Shown: in pieces, positions 7,811-15,452 of the stretch | How the letters are laid out: the number at the start of each line of letters is the position of its first letter | Position numbering within the stretch: the stretch's first letter is position 1 | Source: Oscillibacter valericigenes Sjm18-20 | Lineage (GTDB): Bacteria > Bacillota > Clostridia > Oscillospirales > Oscillospiraceae | DNA length: 64,000 nucleotides | Direction of reading: 5' to 3' | Assembly: GCA_000283575.1 (NCBI GenBank) | Contig: AP012044.1 | Coordinates: 2,480,001 to 2,544,000 of the forward strand | The notes under the pieces: generated by a model | Database searches by the model: none | What the model was told of the DNA's origin: nothing | What the model saw: only the letters and a program-made list of their open reading frames with translations | Translations under genes and position numbers: made by a program

Positions 7811-8753
7811 CGCCGTCATCCTCCTCCGGCGTCTTTTCGCCCTCCGCTTCCCGGAGCGCGCCGTACAGCGCGTCCGCCGCGTCCGCCGACTCCATGTCCT
7901 TCAGAGCTTCTGCCGCGCGGTCGGAAAGAAAACGGAGTTTATTAATAAATTCCTGCTTCATCCGGTCCTTTTTCGCGATCAGCGCTTTGGCACGCACAAT
8001 TGCGTTTTGTAAAACGGACGCAGCCGGGTCTCCCGGCTTCAGTCCGGTCAGCTGCCGGCGGTATTGGCCCAGCAGCTCGCGTTCCCGGCTGTCGTCCAGA
8101 AAAGGATACAGTGTGCGCAGCGTCCCGGCGTTGTCCATTTCGCTTTTGCCCCTGACCAGATCGGCTATGTCCTCTACGACCCGCCGGGCATCCCGGAGGG
8201 TGTCCACCACCAGACCGACGGCACTGTCGGTGAAACCGCGGTTGAATATGATCTGATCCGGGTTGTGGGCCGGTACGTTTCGCTTCTGGGACGCGCCCTG
8301 AAACAGCTTCCGCTGCTGCCACTTGACCGGCTGGGACTGCCCCACCGTCTTTTTCAGGCAGGAGAACAGCATCATCTGCCCCGTGCCGCGAAGCACCGCG
8401 CCGGAAAGTGTTCCCCGCTGAAACGCCGTTTCGGAAAACCGTCGGATCTGCGCCTGACTGTCCGGGCCAGAGGTCTCGTAAAACGGGCGCGCGGACGTGG
8501 GGTCCGGAGTCTGGTTTTGCTCCTCCCCCCGCAGTCCTGCTCCGGCCTCCTGCCGGGCGGCCAATTCTCCTGCGTGCCGACGCCCAATGGCGTCGAAGGT
8601 CTGCTGGAAAGACTCGGTCACGTGGAAAAGCGGGTCCCGGTTTTGAAACGACTCGGCTCCCGCAGCCCAGGCAAGCTGGCGGCGGGCCGTCCGTTCGGTG
8701 GCGGGAGAGGAAGCAGGAGCCTCCTCCGGCGTCCGAATCCAGAGCCGACTCAT
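7722..8753 (-). CDS. Unrecognised 343-residue protein with acidic tail (injection operon)
   Basis: Starts MSRLWIRTPEEAPASS at 8753, with GGGAGG 8 nt upstream and an ATGA overlap with the previous gene. Residues ~10-110 are Gln/Arg/Ala-rich and look disordered or helical. A central helical region holds VGLVVDTLRDARRVVEDIA, and the last ~60 residues are strongly acidic (runs of Glu/Asp/Gly). No transmembrane segment. An acidic tail and helical body suit a scaffold or chaperone, but I do not recognise the family. Confidence 0.65.
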   Translation of the reverse strand: MSRLWIRTPEEAPASSPATERTARRQLAWAAGAESFQNRDPLFHVTESFQQTFDAIGRRHAGELAARQEAGAGLRGEEQNQTPDPTSARPFYETSGPDSQAQIRRFSETAFQRGTLSGAVLRGTGQMMLFSCLKKTVGQSQPVKWQQRKLFQGASQKRNVPAHNPDQIIFNRGFTDSAVGLVVDTLRDARRVVEDIADLVRGKSEMDNAGTLRTLYPFLDDSRERELLGQYRRQLTGLKPGDPAASVLQNAIVRAKALIAKKDRMKQEFINKLRFLSDRAAEALKDMESADAADALYGALREAEGEKTPEEDDGDGDGKGDSDASEEGDRPGDGAGPEDAQTR

Positions 8754-9124
8754 ACGCCTCGCCTCCCTGTCACAAGATGCATGCAATGGACAATTTTCGG
8801 GAATTCCACCGGCCGCAGGATGAAATCGGTACAGTGAATCTGGACGCTGCGGATCGCGTACTCCGGCGTGTCGTCGATCAGAACGATCTTGCAGTTCCGA
8901 TCCCGTTCGCGCAGGCTACGCGCGGTCAGAAATCCGGTGCCGCCCCCAAAGCCGCAGATGACCACCTCAAAGGCGTCAAAACAGGCCGAAAACGAATTTG
9001 GGGAGAGAAATGTGCGCAGGAAAACCCCATAGCCGTAAAGTGTGCAATACTGACAAATCCAGTTTTGTATCTGTCCTGCGGATGCAGAGCTGTTGTCACA
9101 TACGGCTACCCGCACAATCGCCAC
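8750..9124 (-). CDS. Stand-alone pseudo-receiver protein, first gene of the injection operon
   Basis: 124 residues from a GTG at 9124 (VAIVRVAVCDNSSASAG). It follows a CheY-like receiver: strand 1 with CDN, strand 3 (FEVVICGFGGG) and strand 5 with FILRPVEFP. The phospho-acceptor Asp of strand 3 is Gly and the strand-5 Lys is Arg, so phosphorylation is unlikely. There is no output domain. It heads the operon facing a LytTR/AgrC-like module, so it may dock to those regulators or to the machine. Weak GAGG site upstream. Family call moderate; degenerate status is seen directly. Confidence 0.65.
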   Translation of the reverse strand: MAIVRVAVCDNSSASAGQIQNWICQYCTLYGYGVFLRTFLSPNSFSACFDAFEVVICGFGGGTGFLTARSLRERDRNCKIVLIDDTPEYAIRSVQIHCTDFILRPVEFPKIVHCMHLVTGRRGV

Positions 9125-9165
9125 CTTCTCGTCCTCACAGCACTCTTGGGACTATATCCGTTTTT

Positions 9166-9193
9166 ATCATAAATTGGTTTTATAAAATTTCAA
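9166..9193 (-). promoter_or_regulatory. Candidate sigma-70 promoter of the injection operon
   Basis: On the minus strand, TTGAAA (9193-9188), 16 nt, then TATGAT (9171-9166), lies about 40 bp before the GTG of the first gene. The surrounding 9125-9416 region is markedly AT-rich and separates the divergent operons. Confidence 0.5.
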
Positions 9194-9292
9194 CCCAAAT
9201 AGCGCAAACGTTTGTGAAACGCGCTGAAAAGCAGCCCTGACTTTTCAATCTATAAAAAAAGTCAAAAAAGCACGAAACAAATTAAATAATTC

Positions 9293-9337
9293 TTGCATGA
9301 AGTTTTGAAACCTGCTAACATATTAGTGACTATAGTC
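9293..9337 (+). promoter_or_regulatory. Candidate promoter and palindrome of the LytTR triad
   Basis: TTGCAT (9293-9298), 17 nt, then TAACAT (9316-9321) forms a plausible promoter for the regulator genes. A perfect 10-bp palindrome gactatagtc (9328-9337) lies at the expected transcription start, where a repressor or autoregulator could act. Confidence 0.45.
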
Positions 9338-9419
9338 GGTGTGATTTTTTGGGATCCGTCGGCCCCAGCGCGGCGCGCCCCGGTTTGAACCCGATGTTCC
9401 GGTCTGTGGGAGGTCAATG

Positions 9420-10157
9420 ATGGATAAGGCTGTAAAACAGGAAACCGTTCTTTTCGGACTGTGCACGGTGGACCGCGCCTTTTCAGACAGGCTGGAGCGG
9501 GCGCTCCGCATCTGGAGCGAGACCGTCTGTGCGGACGTGCGGCTGTACGTCCGGCCGAACTGGGACTCTTTCTTCACCGACGGGCGGGCGTCGGACTGTT
9601 CCGTACTGTTTTTGGACGCGGACGGTGAGGGACTTCCTCCGCCGGACGTACTGAAGACCGCGATGTGGCACGGCGCCCTTTTATTCTGCTCTTCCTCGCC
9701 CCATGCCGCCATTGACAGCTATGCGTTCCATCCGGCCGGCTTCCTGCCCAAGCCCGTGTCCGCGGCAGATCTGGAGCGGCCGCTTGCCCGCTGCTTTCCG
9801 CATTGGCAGCGTGCTCTGCGGCGGATGGAGGTGTTCTCCGATCGGAGCCGGCTCCACATCCCCATGAGCAATCTTATCTGGGCGGAGGCATCCGGCCGAA
9901 GCTGCATTTTGCATGTCCCGCAGGGAACGCTTCCGGCGGGGATTTCCCTGATGGGACTGACCTGGCTATTGCCTGAGGAAAGCTTCCTGCGCTGCCAGAA
10001 GAGCTTTCTTGTAAATCTTCGCCGCGTTCAATCAACAGACGGGAAGTTTTTTCAAATGTCCGAGGGCAGTCCGGTACCGATTGGGCGGGACTGCCGAGGC
10101 GCGGCCCTGTCGGCGTATGCTTCATTTTTAAAGCGCTGGGCGTGGAAAGAGCCATAA
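9420..10157 (+). CDS. LytTR-family regulator with non-canonical receiver
   Basis: 245 residues. The N-terminal half is receiver-like: SVLFLDADGEG has an Asp at the acceptor position and LPKPV has the strand-5 Lys, but the acidic pair after strand 1 is missing (LFGLCTVD). The C-terminal half is a LytTR DNA-binding domain (LIWAEASGRSCILHV ... SFLRCQKSFLVNLRRV). GGGAGG lies 6 nt before the ATG at 9420; an ATG at 9417 is also possible. It is divergent from the injection operon and probably regulates it. It may respond to protein partners rather than to phosphate. Confidence 0.85.
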   Translation: MDKAVKQETVLFGLCTVDRAFSDRLERALRIWSETVCADVRLYVRPNWDSFFTDGRASDCSVLFLDADGEGLPPPDVLKTAMWHGALLFCSSSPHAAIDSYAFHPAGFLPKPVSAADLERPLARCFPHWQRALRRMEVFSDRSRLHIPMSNLIWAEASGRSCILHVPQGTLPAGISLMGLTWLLPEESFLRCQKSFLVNLRRVQSTDGKFFQMSEGSPVPIGRDCRGAALSAYASFLKRWAWKEP

Positions 10158-10183
10158 CACAAGCGGAAAGGGGATGCGTTTTC

Positions 10184-10909
10184 ATGCAGGTATCCATCCT
10201 TGTTTGCGACGATTTGCCGGAGGAGCGGGTAAGGTTGGGTAAAATGATCCGCGCATACGGTGAAAAGCGGGAAATCTCCGTACAGCTTCACTTCTTTTCC
10301 GGAGGGGCTGAGCTGCTGGACGCATACCGGCCCGGGAAATTCCAGATTCTGTTTCTGGATATTTATATGCCGGGACTTTCCGGCATGGATACTGCCAGAC
10401 AAATCCGAAAACTGGACGCCGACTGCGCCATTATCTTTTCCACCACCAGTCAGGACAGCGGGATCGAGAGCTTTGAAGTACAGGCCTCCGACTATTTGGT
10501 CAAGCCCTTTCGGCAAGAGGATGTGGACGGAGCGCTGGACTGGTGTCTGGAGCATCGGTCCGCGGTACCACAATGCCTGACGATTCACAGGGAGGGCGAG
10601 CAGGTCAACCTTCCGATCCAGTCGCTTGTGTATATTGAAATCACGGGACATCTTGCGAACCTTCACGCGGATGGTCAGGTTGTGACAACCCATCGCGGGC
10701 TGGGAGAGCTTCAAGCGGACATCGGCAATCAGGACTTTCTGCGCTGTCACAGGAGCTTTCTTGTCAATATGAACCATATTCAACGGATAGAGGGAAATTT
10801 CTTTCAGATGGACAACGGGGAGCTGGTTCCCATCGGCATCGCCGGAGCCGCACTGATTCGGGAGCAGTTCATGGACTGGACGTTTATCAAAGCCTGGGAG
10901 CGCGTATAG
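10184..10909 (+). CDS. LytTR-family response regulator (canonical receiver)
   Basis: 241 residues from MQVSILVCDDLPEER. All receiver residues are present: the CDD acidic pair, LFLDIYMPGLSG with the acceptor Asp, a Ser/Thr pair in STTSQ, and YLVKPF. A LytTR domain follows (LVYIEITGHLANLHADG ... FLRCHRSFLVNMNHI). It is the natural partner of the AgrC-like kinase that starts 3 bp after its stop. The start at 10184 follows GGAAAGGGG. The two LytTR genes are tandem paralogues, one canonical and one not. Confidence 0.92.
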   Translation: MQVSILVCDDLPEERVRLGKMIRAYGEKREISVQLHFFSGGAELLDAYRPGKFQILFLDIYMPGLSGMDTARQIRKLDADCAIIFSTTSQDSGIESFEVQASDYLVKPFRQEDVDGALDWCLEHRSAVPQCLTIHREGEQVNLPIQSLVYIEITGHLANLHADGQVVTTHRGLGELQADIGNQDFLRCHRSFLVNMNHIQRIEGNFFQMDNGELVPIGIAGAALIREQFMDWTFIKAWERV

Positions 10910-10911
10910 AG

Positions 10912-11700
10912 ATGTGTACGCTTCTGATTGCGGCATCCGCGGGGCTGGCGTCGGTTTGTCTATGGCTGTTGCTTTGGCTCAGGAGGATTCTCAAGGCGCT
11001 TCGGAACGAGCGCGCGGAAAACCAGCAGCTTCGCAAAATAATTCGGTTATGGCGGCTTGAGTCGGACAAACAGGATCAAAAGCTGGAAAAGCTCAGGAGG
11101 ACGCGGCATGATCTGCGGCATTATCTCTGTACAACCTGTGCGGAGCCGTCCGAAAACCTGCGCGTGCTGAAAGACGAGTTGGAGCAGAATCCGGTCAGTT
11201 CCTCCGGGGACTGGGCGTTTTCTGCCCTCGTCGGTTACTATTGCTCGCAGGCTGCCCAACTCGGCGCACAGACGGACTGCAAACTGGACTTTCGCGGTGT
11301 TCCCAGTTCCTATGCAGCTGATTTGTATCTGATTGTGAGTAATCTGCTGGGAAACGCCGTGGAAGCGCTCAGGCGGGAGGGGGGCGGCTGGCTTCGTGCC
11401 AGAAGTCTCGCCTCACCCGGCTGGTTTTCCCTTGTCATCGGCAATTCCAGTTCGCAGCCGCTGCGCAGGAAAAGCGGGCGGTACCTGTCGAGCAAGGCAC
11501 CCGGTCGATTTGGAATCGGCCTTGAAACGGTGCGTCAGACGGCGGAACGGTACGGCGGGAAGGCGCAATTCACCGCAGACGGAGAAGAATTCCACGCCTC
11601 CGTCTTTCTCCTGTGCCCCTCAGCTTCTGGCCCGGAGGAAGTATCCGGCGCATCCCGCCCGGCCGCCGAAAGCGGAACCGGAGAGCAGACTGTCCGATAA
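10912..11700 (+). CDS. AgrC/GHKL-type sensor histidine kinase with minimal membrane part
   Basis: 262 residues. One N-terminal membrane segment (LLIAASAGLASVCLWLLLWL) leads into a coiled coil and the H-box RRTRHDLRHYL typical of HPK10 (AgrC-like) kinases. The N-box is SNLLGNAVEAL and the G-box FGIGLETV. AgrC kinases usually have five to seven membrane helices forming a peptide receptor; this one has a single helix, so it cannot read a peptide the same way. It probably phosphorylates the adjacent LytTR regulator. Confidence 0.88.
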   Translation: MCTLLIAASAGLASVCLWLLLWLRRILKALRNERAENQQLRKIIRLWRLESDKQDQKLEKLRRTRHDLRHYLCTTCAEPSENLRVLKDELEQNPVSSSGDWAFSALVGYYCSQAAQLGAQTDCKLDFRGVPSSYAADLYLIVSNLLGNAVEALRREGGGWLRARSLASPGWFSLVIGNSSSQPLRRKSGRYLSSKAPGRFGIGLETVRQTAERYGGKAQFTADGEEFHASVFLLCPSASGPEEVSGASRPAAESGTGEQTVR

Positions 11701-11825
11701 TATGGCAGACTCCACATACAGGCGCTTCTTCCTGCATATCTTGCGGCTTCGGAAAAGATTTGCCGCGCCGGCAGAATGGGCGCCGGGCTTTTCGGACAAG
11801 GCCGGCTGTGATGCCTCCAACCGTA

Positions 11826-11865
11826 AAAAACGCCGGGCAGGTTTTCAAAGTTCCTGCTCGGCGTT
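11826..11865 (-). terminator. Hairpin terminator, minus strand (end of MocR transcript)
   Basis: aacgccgggcagg (11829-11841) pairs with cctgctcggcgtt (11853-11865), 13 bp with one wobble. Read on the minus strand it is followed by a TTTTTT run (complement of 11825-11830). It fits termination of the regulator gene ending at 12046. Confidence 0.7.
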
Positions 11866-11939
11866 GCCGTATCTGATTATTCCCCCTTGGAGCTCTGGCG
11901 CTTTTGTGGATTCCTACTCATACGCTAACAGAAAAACTT

Positions 11940-11982
11940 GACGCAAGACACGACGGTTAAGAGCTGTTGCGTCTTTTTTTCT
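11940..11982 (+). terminator. Hairpin terminator, plus strand
   Basis: gacgcaa (11940-11946) and ttgcgtc (11967-11973) form a stem followed directly by seven or more T. It fits the end of the LytTR/kinase transcript. Confidence 0.6.
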
Positions 11983-12045
11983 TCTTTCTCGCTCGGTTAT
12001 AATACCTTGAGCGCTTGTAAAAGCAGTTATATCATGCAGGGCCTT

Positions 12046-13461
12046 TTATACGATGAACTCAGACTTTGCTGCTATGTGACTGTTTTCATCTATAATTTTA
12101 CGGATTATTCCAAGTCCCTTTTCAAGTTCCTCAACATTTTTGGGGGAACAGGTAGCAAGTCTGACGTGAGAATATTTATCAGTCGCTCCGACTGCAAATT
12201 TTTGAGAACTCAATATCCGCACCCCCTGTTTCTTTGACGCTGATTCAGCTTGCAGACTGTCAATGTCTCCCGGCAGCGCCAACCATTGAAAGAGCGATAT
12301 TTCATTGAAGTGGTCGGCGTCGGGAAAATATTTTTTATAAATGCTGTTACGTTCTTTTGCCAATTGGATTTTCTTCTCAATAATCTGGTCGGCTAATCCG
12401 CTGGTGATCAGCTCTGCGATTATTTCAATATTGACCGTGGGCGTTTTCAGATTTGCATAGTAAGCTCCGTTTGACAAGAGCGCAGACATACGGTCCGGAA
12501 AAGCCATAAAAGCCACTCGTAATCCCGCGCAGATGGATTTTGAAGTCCCGCAGATGTAAACAGTCTGATCCGGAATCTGCGCCGCAAAAGGTAGATATAA
12601 GCCCGGCAATAAAAACGAATAGGTATCATCTTCAATCAATATAAGGTCATAGCGTTTGATAACGGTGGCCAACTGTTTCCGGCGTTCCATTGGCATTGTA
12701 AGGTTGGTCGGATTGCTACAGGATGGCATTAAATAAATACCCTTTAAATTTGTTGTCCTGCAATTACGCTCCAACTCTTCAGGCAGCATCCCCCAGTCAT
12801 CCAGCTGGATGGGTATCAACTGAATACGAAGAAGGTTCGCCAACCCTATAAAATTCGGATAGGTATAACAATCAACCGCAATCTTGTCCCCGGGTTGAAA
12901 TAGAGAAATAAGCGCGATTGATAAGGCGTTTTGCCCTCCTGATGTAAAAATAATATTGTCTGTCGAAATCTCCAAATTAAACTTTTCAAACCATAGTCTG
13001 GCAGATTCAAGATATTTCGTACTATCGAGCGGCTGGACATATTCCAATAAATTCATTGCATAGGGCTTCTCAAATAGTTTCTGCGCCGTTTTTACAACAA
13101 TCGAATTAAGTTGGTAAAATGGCTGTATCGTACCAAGTTCAATGATTTTAGTCGTTTTATCATTTTGCAGCAGAACATTCTCACTTCTGTTTTTAGATGA
13201 CACATAGGTGCCTTTTCCAATCGTCGCATAAATGAGACCTTTTAACTCGCAGGTTTTGTAGGCGCGAGTAACCGTACTTAAATTAACATCAAGAAAATCT
13301 GCCAGCTCGCGCTGCGGCGGAAGTTTCGTGTTTGGTTCAAGAACTCCATTTATGACGTCATGTTCCATTGCATCTGCAATCGACCGGTAATATGGTCTTG
13401 CCAGCCGTCTCCTATCCAGCTTCCATGACATGGGATAATCATCAAAAGAATTCATCGGCAT
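12046..13461 (-). CDS. MocR/GabR-type regulator (GntR HTH fused to aminotransferase fold)
   Basis: 471 residues. Residues ~20-90 are a GntR winged helix (LPPQRELADFLDVNLSTVTR), followed by a class I aminotransferase domain (SGGQNALSIALISLF, MPSCSNPTNLTMP) with the PLP lysine in GTSKSICAGLRV. Such proteins sense PLP-linked amines or amino acids and regulate the neighbouring gene. Its gene is AT-rich compared with the surroundings. It is divergent from the acetyltransferase at 13588 across a promoter region holding an inverted repeat, so that gene is its likely target. GAGG lies 10 nt before the ATG. Confidence 0.9.
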   Translation of the reverse strand: MPMNSFDDYPMSWKLDRRRLARPYYRSIADAMEHDVINGVLEPNTKLPPQRELADFLDVNLSTVTRAYKTCELKGLIYATIGKGTYVSSKNRSENVLLQNDKTTKIIELGTIQPFYQLNSIVVKTAQKLFEKPYAMNLLEYVQPLDSTKYLESARLWFEKFNLEISTDNIIFTSGGQNALSIALISLFQPGDKIAVDCYTYPNFIGLANLLRIQLIPIQLDDWGMLPEELERNCRTTNLKGIYLMPSCSNPTNLTMPMERRKQLATVIKRYDLILIEDDTYSFLLPGLYLPFAAQIPDQTVYICGTSKSICAGLRVAFMAFPDRMSALLSNGAYYANLKTPTVNIEIIAELITSGLADQIIEKKIQLAKERNSIYKKYFPDADHFNEISLFQWLALPGDIDSLQAESASKKQGVRILSSQKFAVGATDKYSHVRLATCSPKNVEELEKGLGIIRKIIDENSHIAAKSEFIV

Positions 13462-13483
13462 CGTCTATCATCCTCGTGAGTAA

Positions 13484-13545
13484 ATTGTATTACATACAAT
13501 ATTACCATTGAAAAAATACAATATCAAGCATACGCTCTCATTGTA
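13484..13545. promoter_or_regulatory. Inverted and direct ATTGTA/TACAAT repeats, likely MocR operator
   Basis: attgtat-tac-atacaat (13484-13500) is a perfect 7-bp inverted repeat. Further half-sites atacaat (13516-13522) and attgta (13540-13545) follow. The sites sit between the divergent regulator and acetyltransferase genes, where a MocR protein would bind repeated half-sites. Confidence 0.6.
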
Positions 13546-13587
13546 CCATTAATAATTCTAATTGTTTGCAATGGAGGGGTAGAAATT

Positions 13588-14193
13588 ATGACGGAAGAGG
13601 AAAAAATATTTGCAGGTAAACTGTTTGATGCCCGTACAAAAGAACTCCGAGACATGAAGCATAAGTCTCATGTGCTCTGCCAGAAATTCAATGCTCTTGA
13701 TGAGTATGATGAAGATCGGCTGCCAATAATCAGAGAATTCATCGGACACATAGGCCAAAAATACTATTTTCAAGGTCCAATCCAATTTAATTACGGTTGT
13801 CATACATATATAGGAGAAAAATTTTTTGCAAATTTCAATACGACGATTATGGATGACGGACGAATCTATATTGGGAACAATGTCATGTTCGGACCGAACG
13901 TATCGTTGATGGCAACTTCACACCCGTTGATTCCGTCTGAAAGAGTTGCCATGAAATACAAAGACGGCCATGTATCCATGTCTGAATACGTAAAGGATAT
14001 CCATATTGGAAATAATGTCTGGATTGCATGCAATGTAGTTGTCATAGCCGGGGTTACGATAGGAGATAACGCCGTGATAGGGGCCGGCAGCGTTGTTACA
14101 AAAGATATTCCTGAAAACTATATTGCATATGGTAACCCCTGTAAACCGATCCGGCTGATTACAGAAAAAGACTCAAAAATGGATTTGCTGTAA
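13588..14193 (+). CDS. Maltose/galactoside O-acetyltransferase family (LacA/Maa/NodL)
   Basis: 201 residues. An N-terminal Maa-type helix region (MTEEEKIFAGKLFDARTKEL) is followed by hexapeptide repeats forming a left-handed beta helix (IYIGNNVMFGPNVSLMATSH, IHIGNNVWIACNVVVIAGVT, IGAGSVVTKDIPENYIAYGN). The active-site His is in SLMATSHPL. It acetylates a sugar hydroxyl from acetyl-CoA, often for detoxification of non-metabolised sugars. GGAGGGG precedes the ATG. The gene is AT-rich and divergent from the MocR regulator. Confidence 0.93.
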   Translation: MTEEEKIFAGKLFDARTKELRDMKHKSHVLCQKFNALDEYDEDRLPIIREFIGHIGQKYYFQGPIQFNYGCHTYIGEKFFANFNTTIMDDGRIYIGNNVMFGPNVSLMATSHPLIPSERVAMKYKDGHVSMSEYVKDIHIGNNVWIACNVVVIAGVTIGDNAVIGAGSVVTKDIPENYIAYGNPCKPIRLITEKDSKMDLL

Positions 14194-14195
14194 TT

Positions 14196-14351
14196 AATAG
14201 CAGGCAGTGGTCGATACGGTTTGATGCTATGCTCCGCCCGGTTGTTGCTGAATTCCAGCCGCATTAAATATCTCTCCTCCAGCGACAGGCCCGTCAGCTT
14301 TTCCGCAGTTGCTCTAAGGGATACTTTCAGCTTACGATTATAGGTTGCCCG
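14196..14351 (-). pseudogene. IS66-family transposase remnant (C-terminal catalytic part)
   Basis: Reading the minus strand gives a stop-free stretch of about 50 codons containing LSLEERYLMRLEFSNNRAE then HSIKPYR. This matches the conserved LxSNNRAExxIKPF region that carries the catalytic Glu of IS66 TnpC. There is no start, no N-terminus and no terminal repeats, so it is a fragment. It lies directly after the acetyltransferase stop and marks past insertion at this edge of the AT-rich islet. Confidence 0.6.
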
Positions 14352-14439
14352 GGTTTTTACGTGCTTCCCCCTTGTAAGGCCGGGCAGTTCTCAGTATAAT
14401 AAACGTGGAGTCAATGAAACTGTAAAGGAGAAGACACAT

Positions 14440-14835
14440 ATGGTAATGATCGGAGCAAAATGTCAGATGGAGCAGGTGGTCACGGACAAGCTGACCGCCG
14501 CCGTAGTCGGGTCCGGTGCGCTGGCGGTATTCGGCACGCCGTTTATGATCGCCATGATGGAAAACGCAGCTCTCACTTGCCTTCAGCCAGGGCTGGAGGA
14601 GGGAAAGGGCAGCGTGGGGGTCCACATGGACGTGAGCCACGACGCCCCGACCCCCGTCGGTATGAAGGTCTGGGCGGAGGCGGAAATCACTGGCGTTTCC
14701 GAAAACGGTAAAATGGTGGACTTCAAGGTGAGAGCCTGGGACGAAAAGGGCCCCATCGGCCATGGCACTCACACCCGCGCCATCATCAATAACGAGCGTT
14801 TTATGGCCAAATGCGCCGCCAAGCTGGACGGCTGA
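14440..14835 (+). CDS. Hotdog thioesterase family protein (FlK-like)
   Basis: 131 residues with the FlK/thioesterase hotdog pattern: FGTPFMIAMMENAALTCL carries the Thr and the Glu of the active site, and VGVHMDVSHDAPTPVG carries the His. Family members hydrolyse acyl-CoA thioesters; FlK itself removes fluoroacetyl-CoA, but the substrate here is unknown. GGAG lies 9 nt before the ATG. A strong terminator follows, so it is a single-gene unit. Confidence 0.85.
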   Translation: MVMIGAKCQMEQVVTDKLTAAVVGSGALAVFGTPFMIAMMENAALTCLQPGLEEGKGSVGVHMDVSHDAPTPVGMKVWAEAEITGVSENGKMVDFKVRAWDEKGPIGHGTHTRAIINNERFMAKCAAKLDG

Positions 14836-14850
14836 GCTGAACCGTCCAAT

Positions 14851-14887
14851 CCGTCTCCCGCGAAAATTCGCGGGAGACGGATTTTTT
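14851..14887 (+). terminator. Rho-independent terminator after the thioesterase gene
   Basis: ccgtctcccgcgaa / ttcgcgggagacgg form a perfect 14-bp stem with a 2-nt loop, followed by ATTTTTTC. Confidence 0.92.
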
Positions 14888-15030
14888 CAGGTATCTTGTC
14901 CGGATGCAAGGGGCACTGCCTGAAAACGCCCCGCCCGCTCAAGCGGCGGGAACGGACGGAGGCATAAAATGAGGAATCGGACCGCCAGAAGGCAGCCCGA
15001 TTCCAATCACAGTGGATTTCACTCCGACGG

Positions 15031-15369
15031 TTAGCCCGGAGGCCAGGTCATATCCCGGCCGCTGAGCACATGAAAGTGCAGGTGCGGCACACTCTGCCCC
15101 GCCTGTTCTCCGATGTTGGAGACCACGCGATAGCTCTTGATGCCCTTTTCGGCGGTAATCTTGGCGATAACCTCAAAAATGTGGGCCACCAGAGTGCTGT
15201 TGCTCCCGTTGATCTCCGATACAGAATCGATATGAGTCTTCGGAATCACCAGAAAGTGGGACGGTGCCTGGGGTGCAATATCATTAAATGCGTAGCACAG
15301 CTCATCCTCATACACCTTGTCGCTGGGGATCTCCCCTGCGGCAATCTTACAAAATAGACAATCAGACAT
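15031..15369 (-). CDS. HIT family nucleotide hydrolase (HinT-like)
   Basis: 112 residues, normal for HinT. N-terminal CLFCKIAAGEIPS and C-terminal VPHLHFHVLSGR (the HxHxH histidine triad). It hydrolyses adenosine phosphoramidates such as aminoacyl-AMP, which suits its place 83 bp downstream of alaS on the same strand. An AGGAGGG site precedes the ATG. Confidence 0.95.
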   Translation of the reverse strand: MSDCLFCKIAAGEIPSDKVYEDELCYAFNDIAPQAPSHFLVIPKTHIDSVSEINGSNSTLVAHIFEVIAKITAEKGIKSYRVVSNIGEQAGQSVPHLHFHVLSGRDMTWPPG

Positions 15370-15452
15370 ACTTTTCCCTCCTCTCTTAAAAATTTCTGAA
15401 TGAATTTTGTCCAGACAAATGAATAGCGGTAAGCGCTCCTTGCGGCATGTTG

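Larger units (their letters stand above)
11701..12045. other. Intergenic region with two opposing terminators
   Basis: No gene is supported in this 345-bp gap. It contains a minus-oriented and a plus-oriented hairpin terminator (listed separately). Composition shifts from GC-rich to AT-rich across it, marking the left edge of the AT-rich islet. Confidence 0.6.

Noticed and set aside
6867..8012. Plus-strand 381-codon frame across YbjN-like and unknown genes
   Set aside because: It overlaps several coupled minus-strand genes with good ribosome binding sites, and its translation is Arg/Ser/Pro-rich without domains.
9205..9214. Palindrome caaacgtttg as a catabolite-repression (cre) site
   Set aside because: The flanks do not match the cre consensus, and the position relative to the promoters is not informative.
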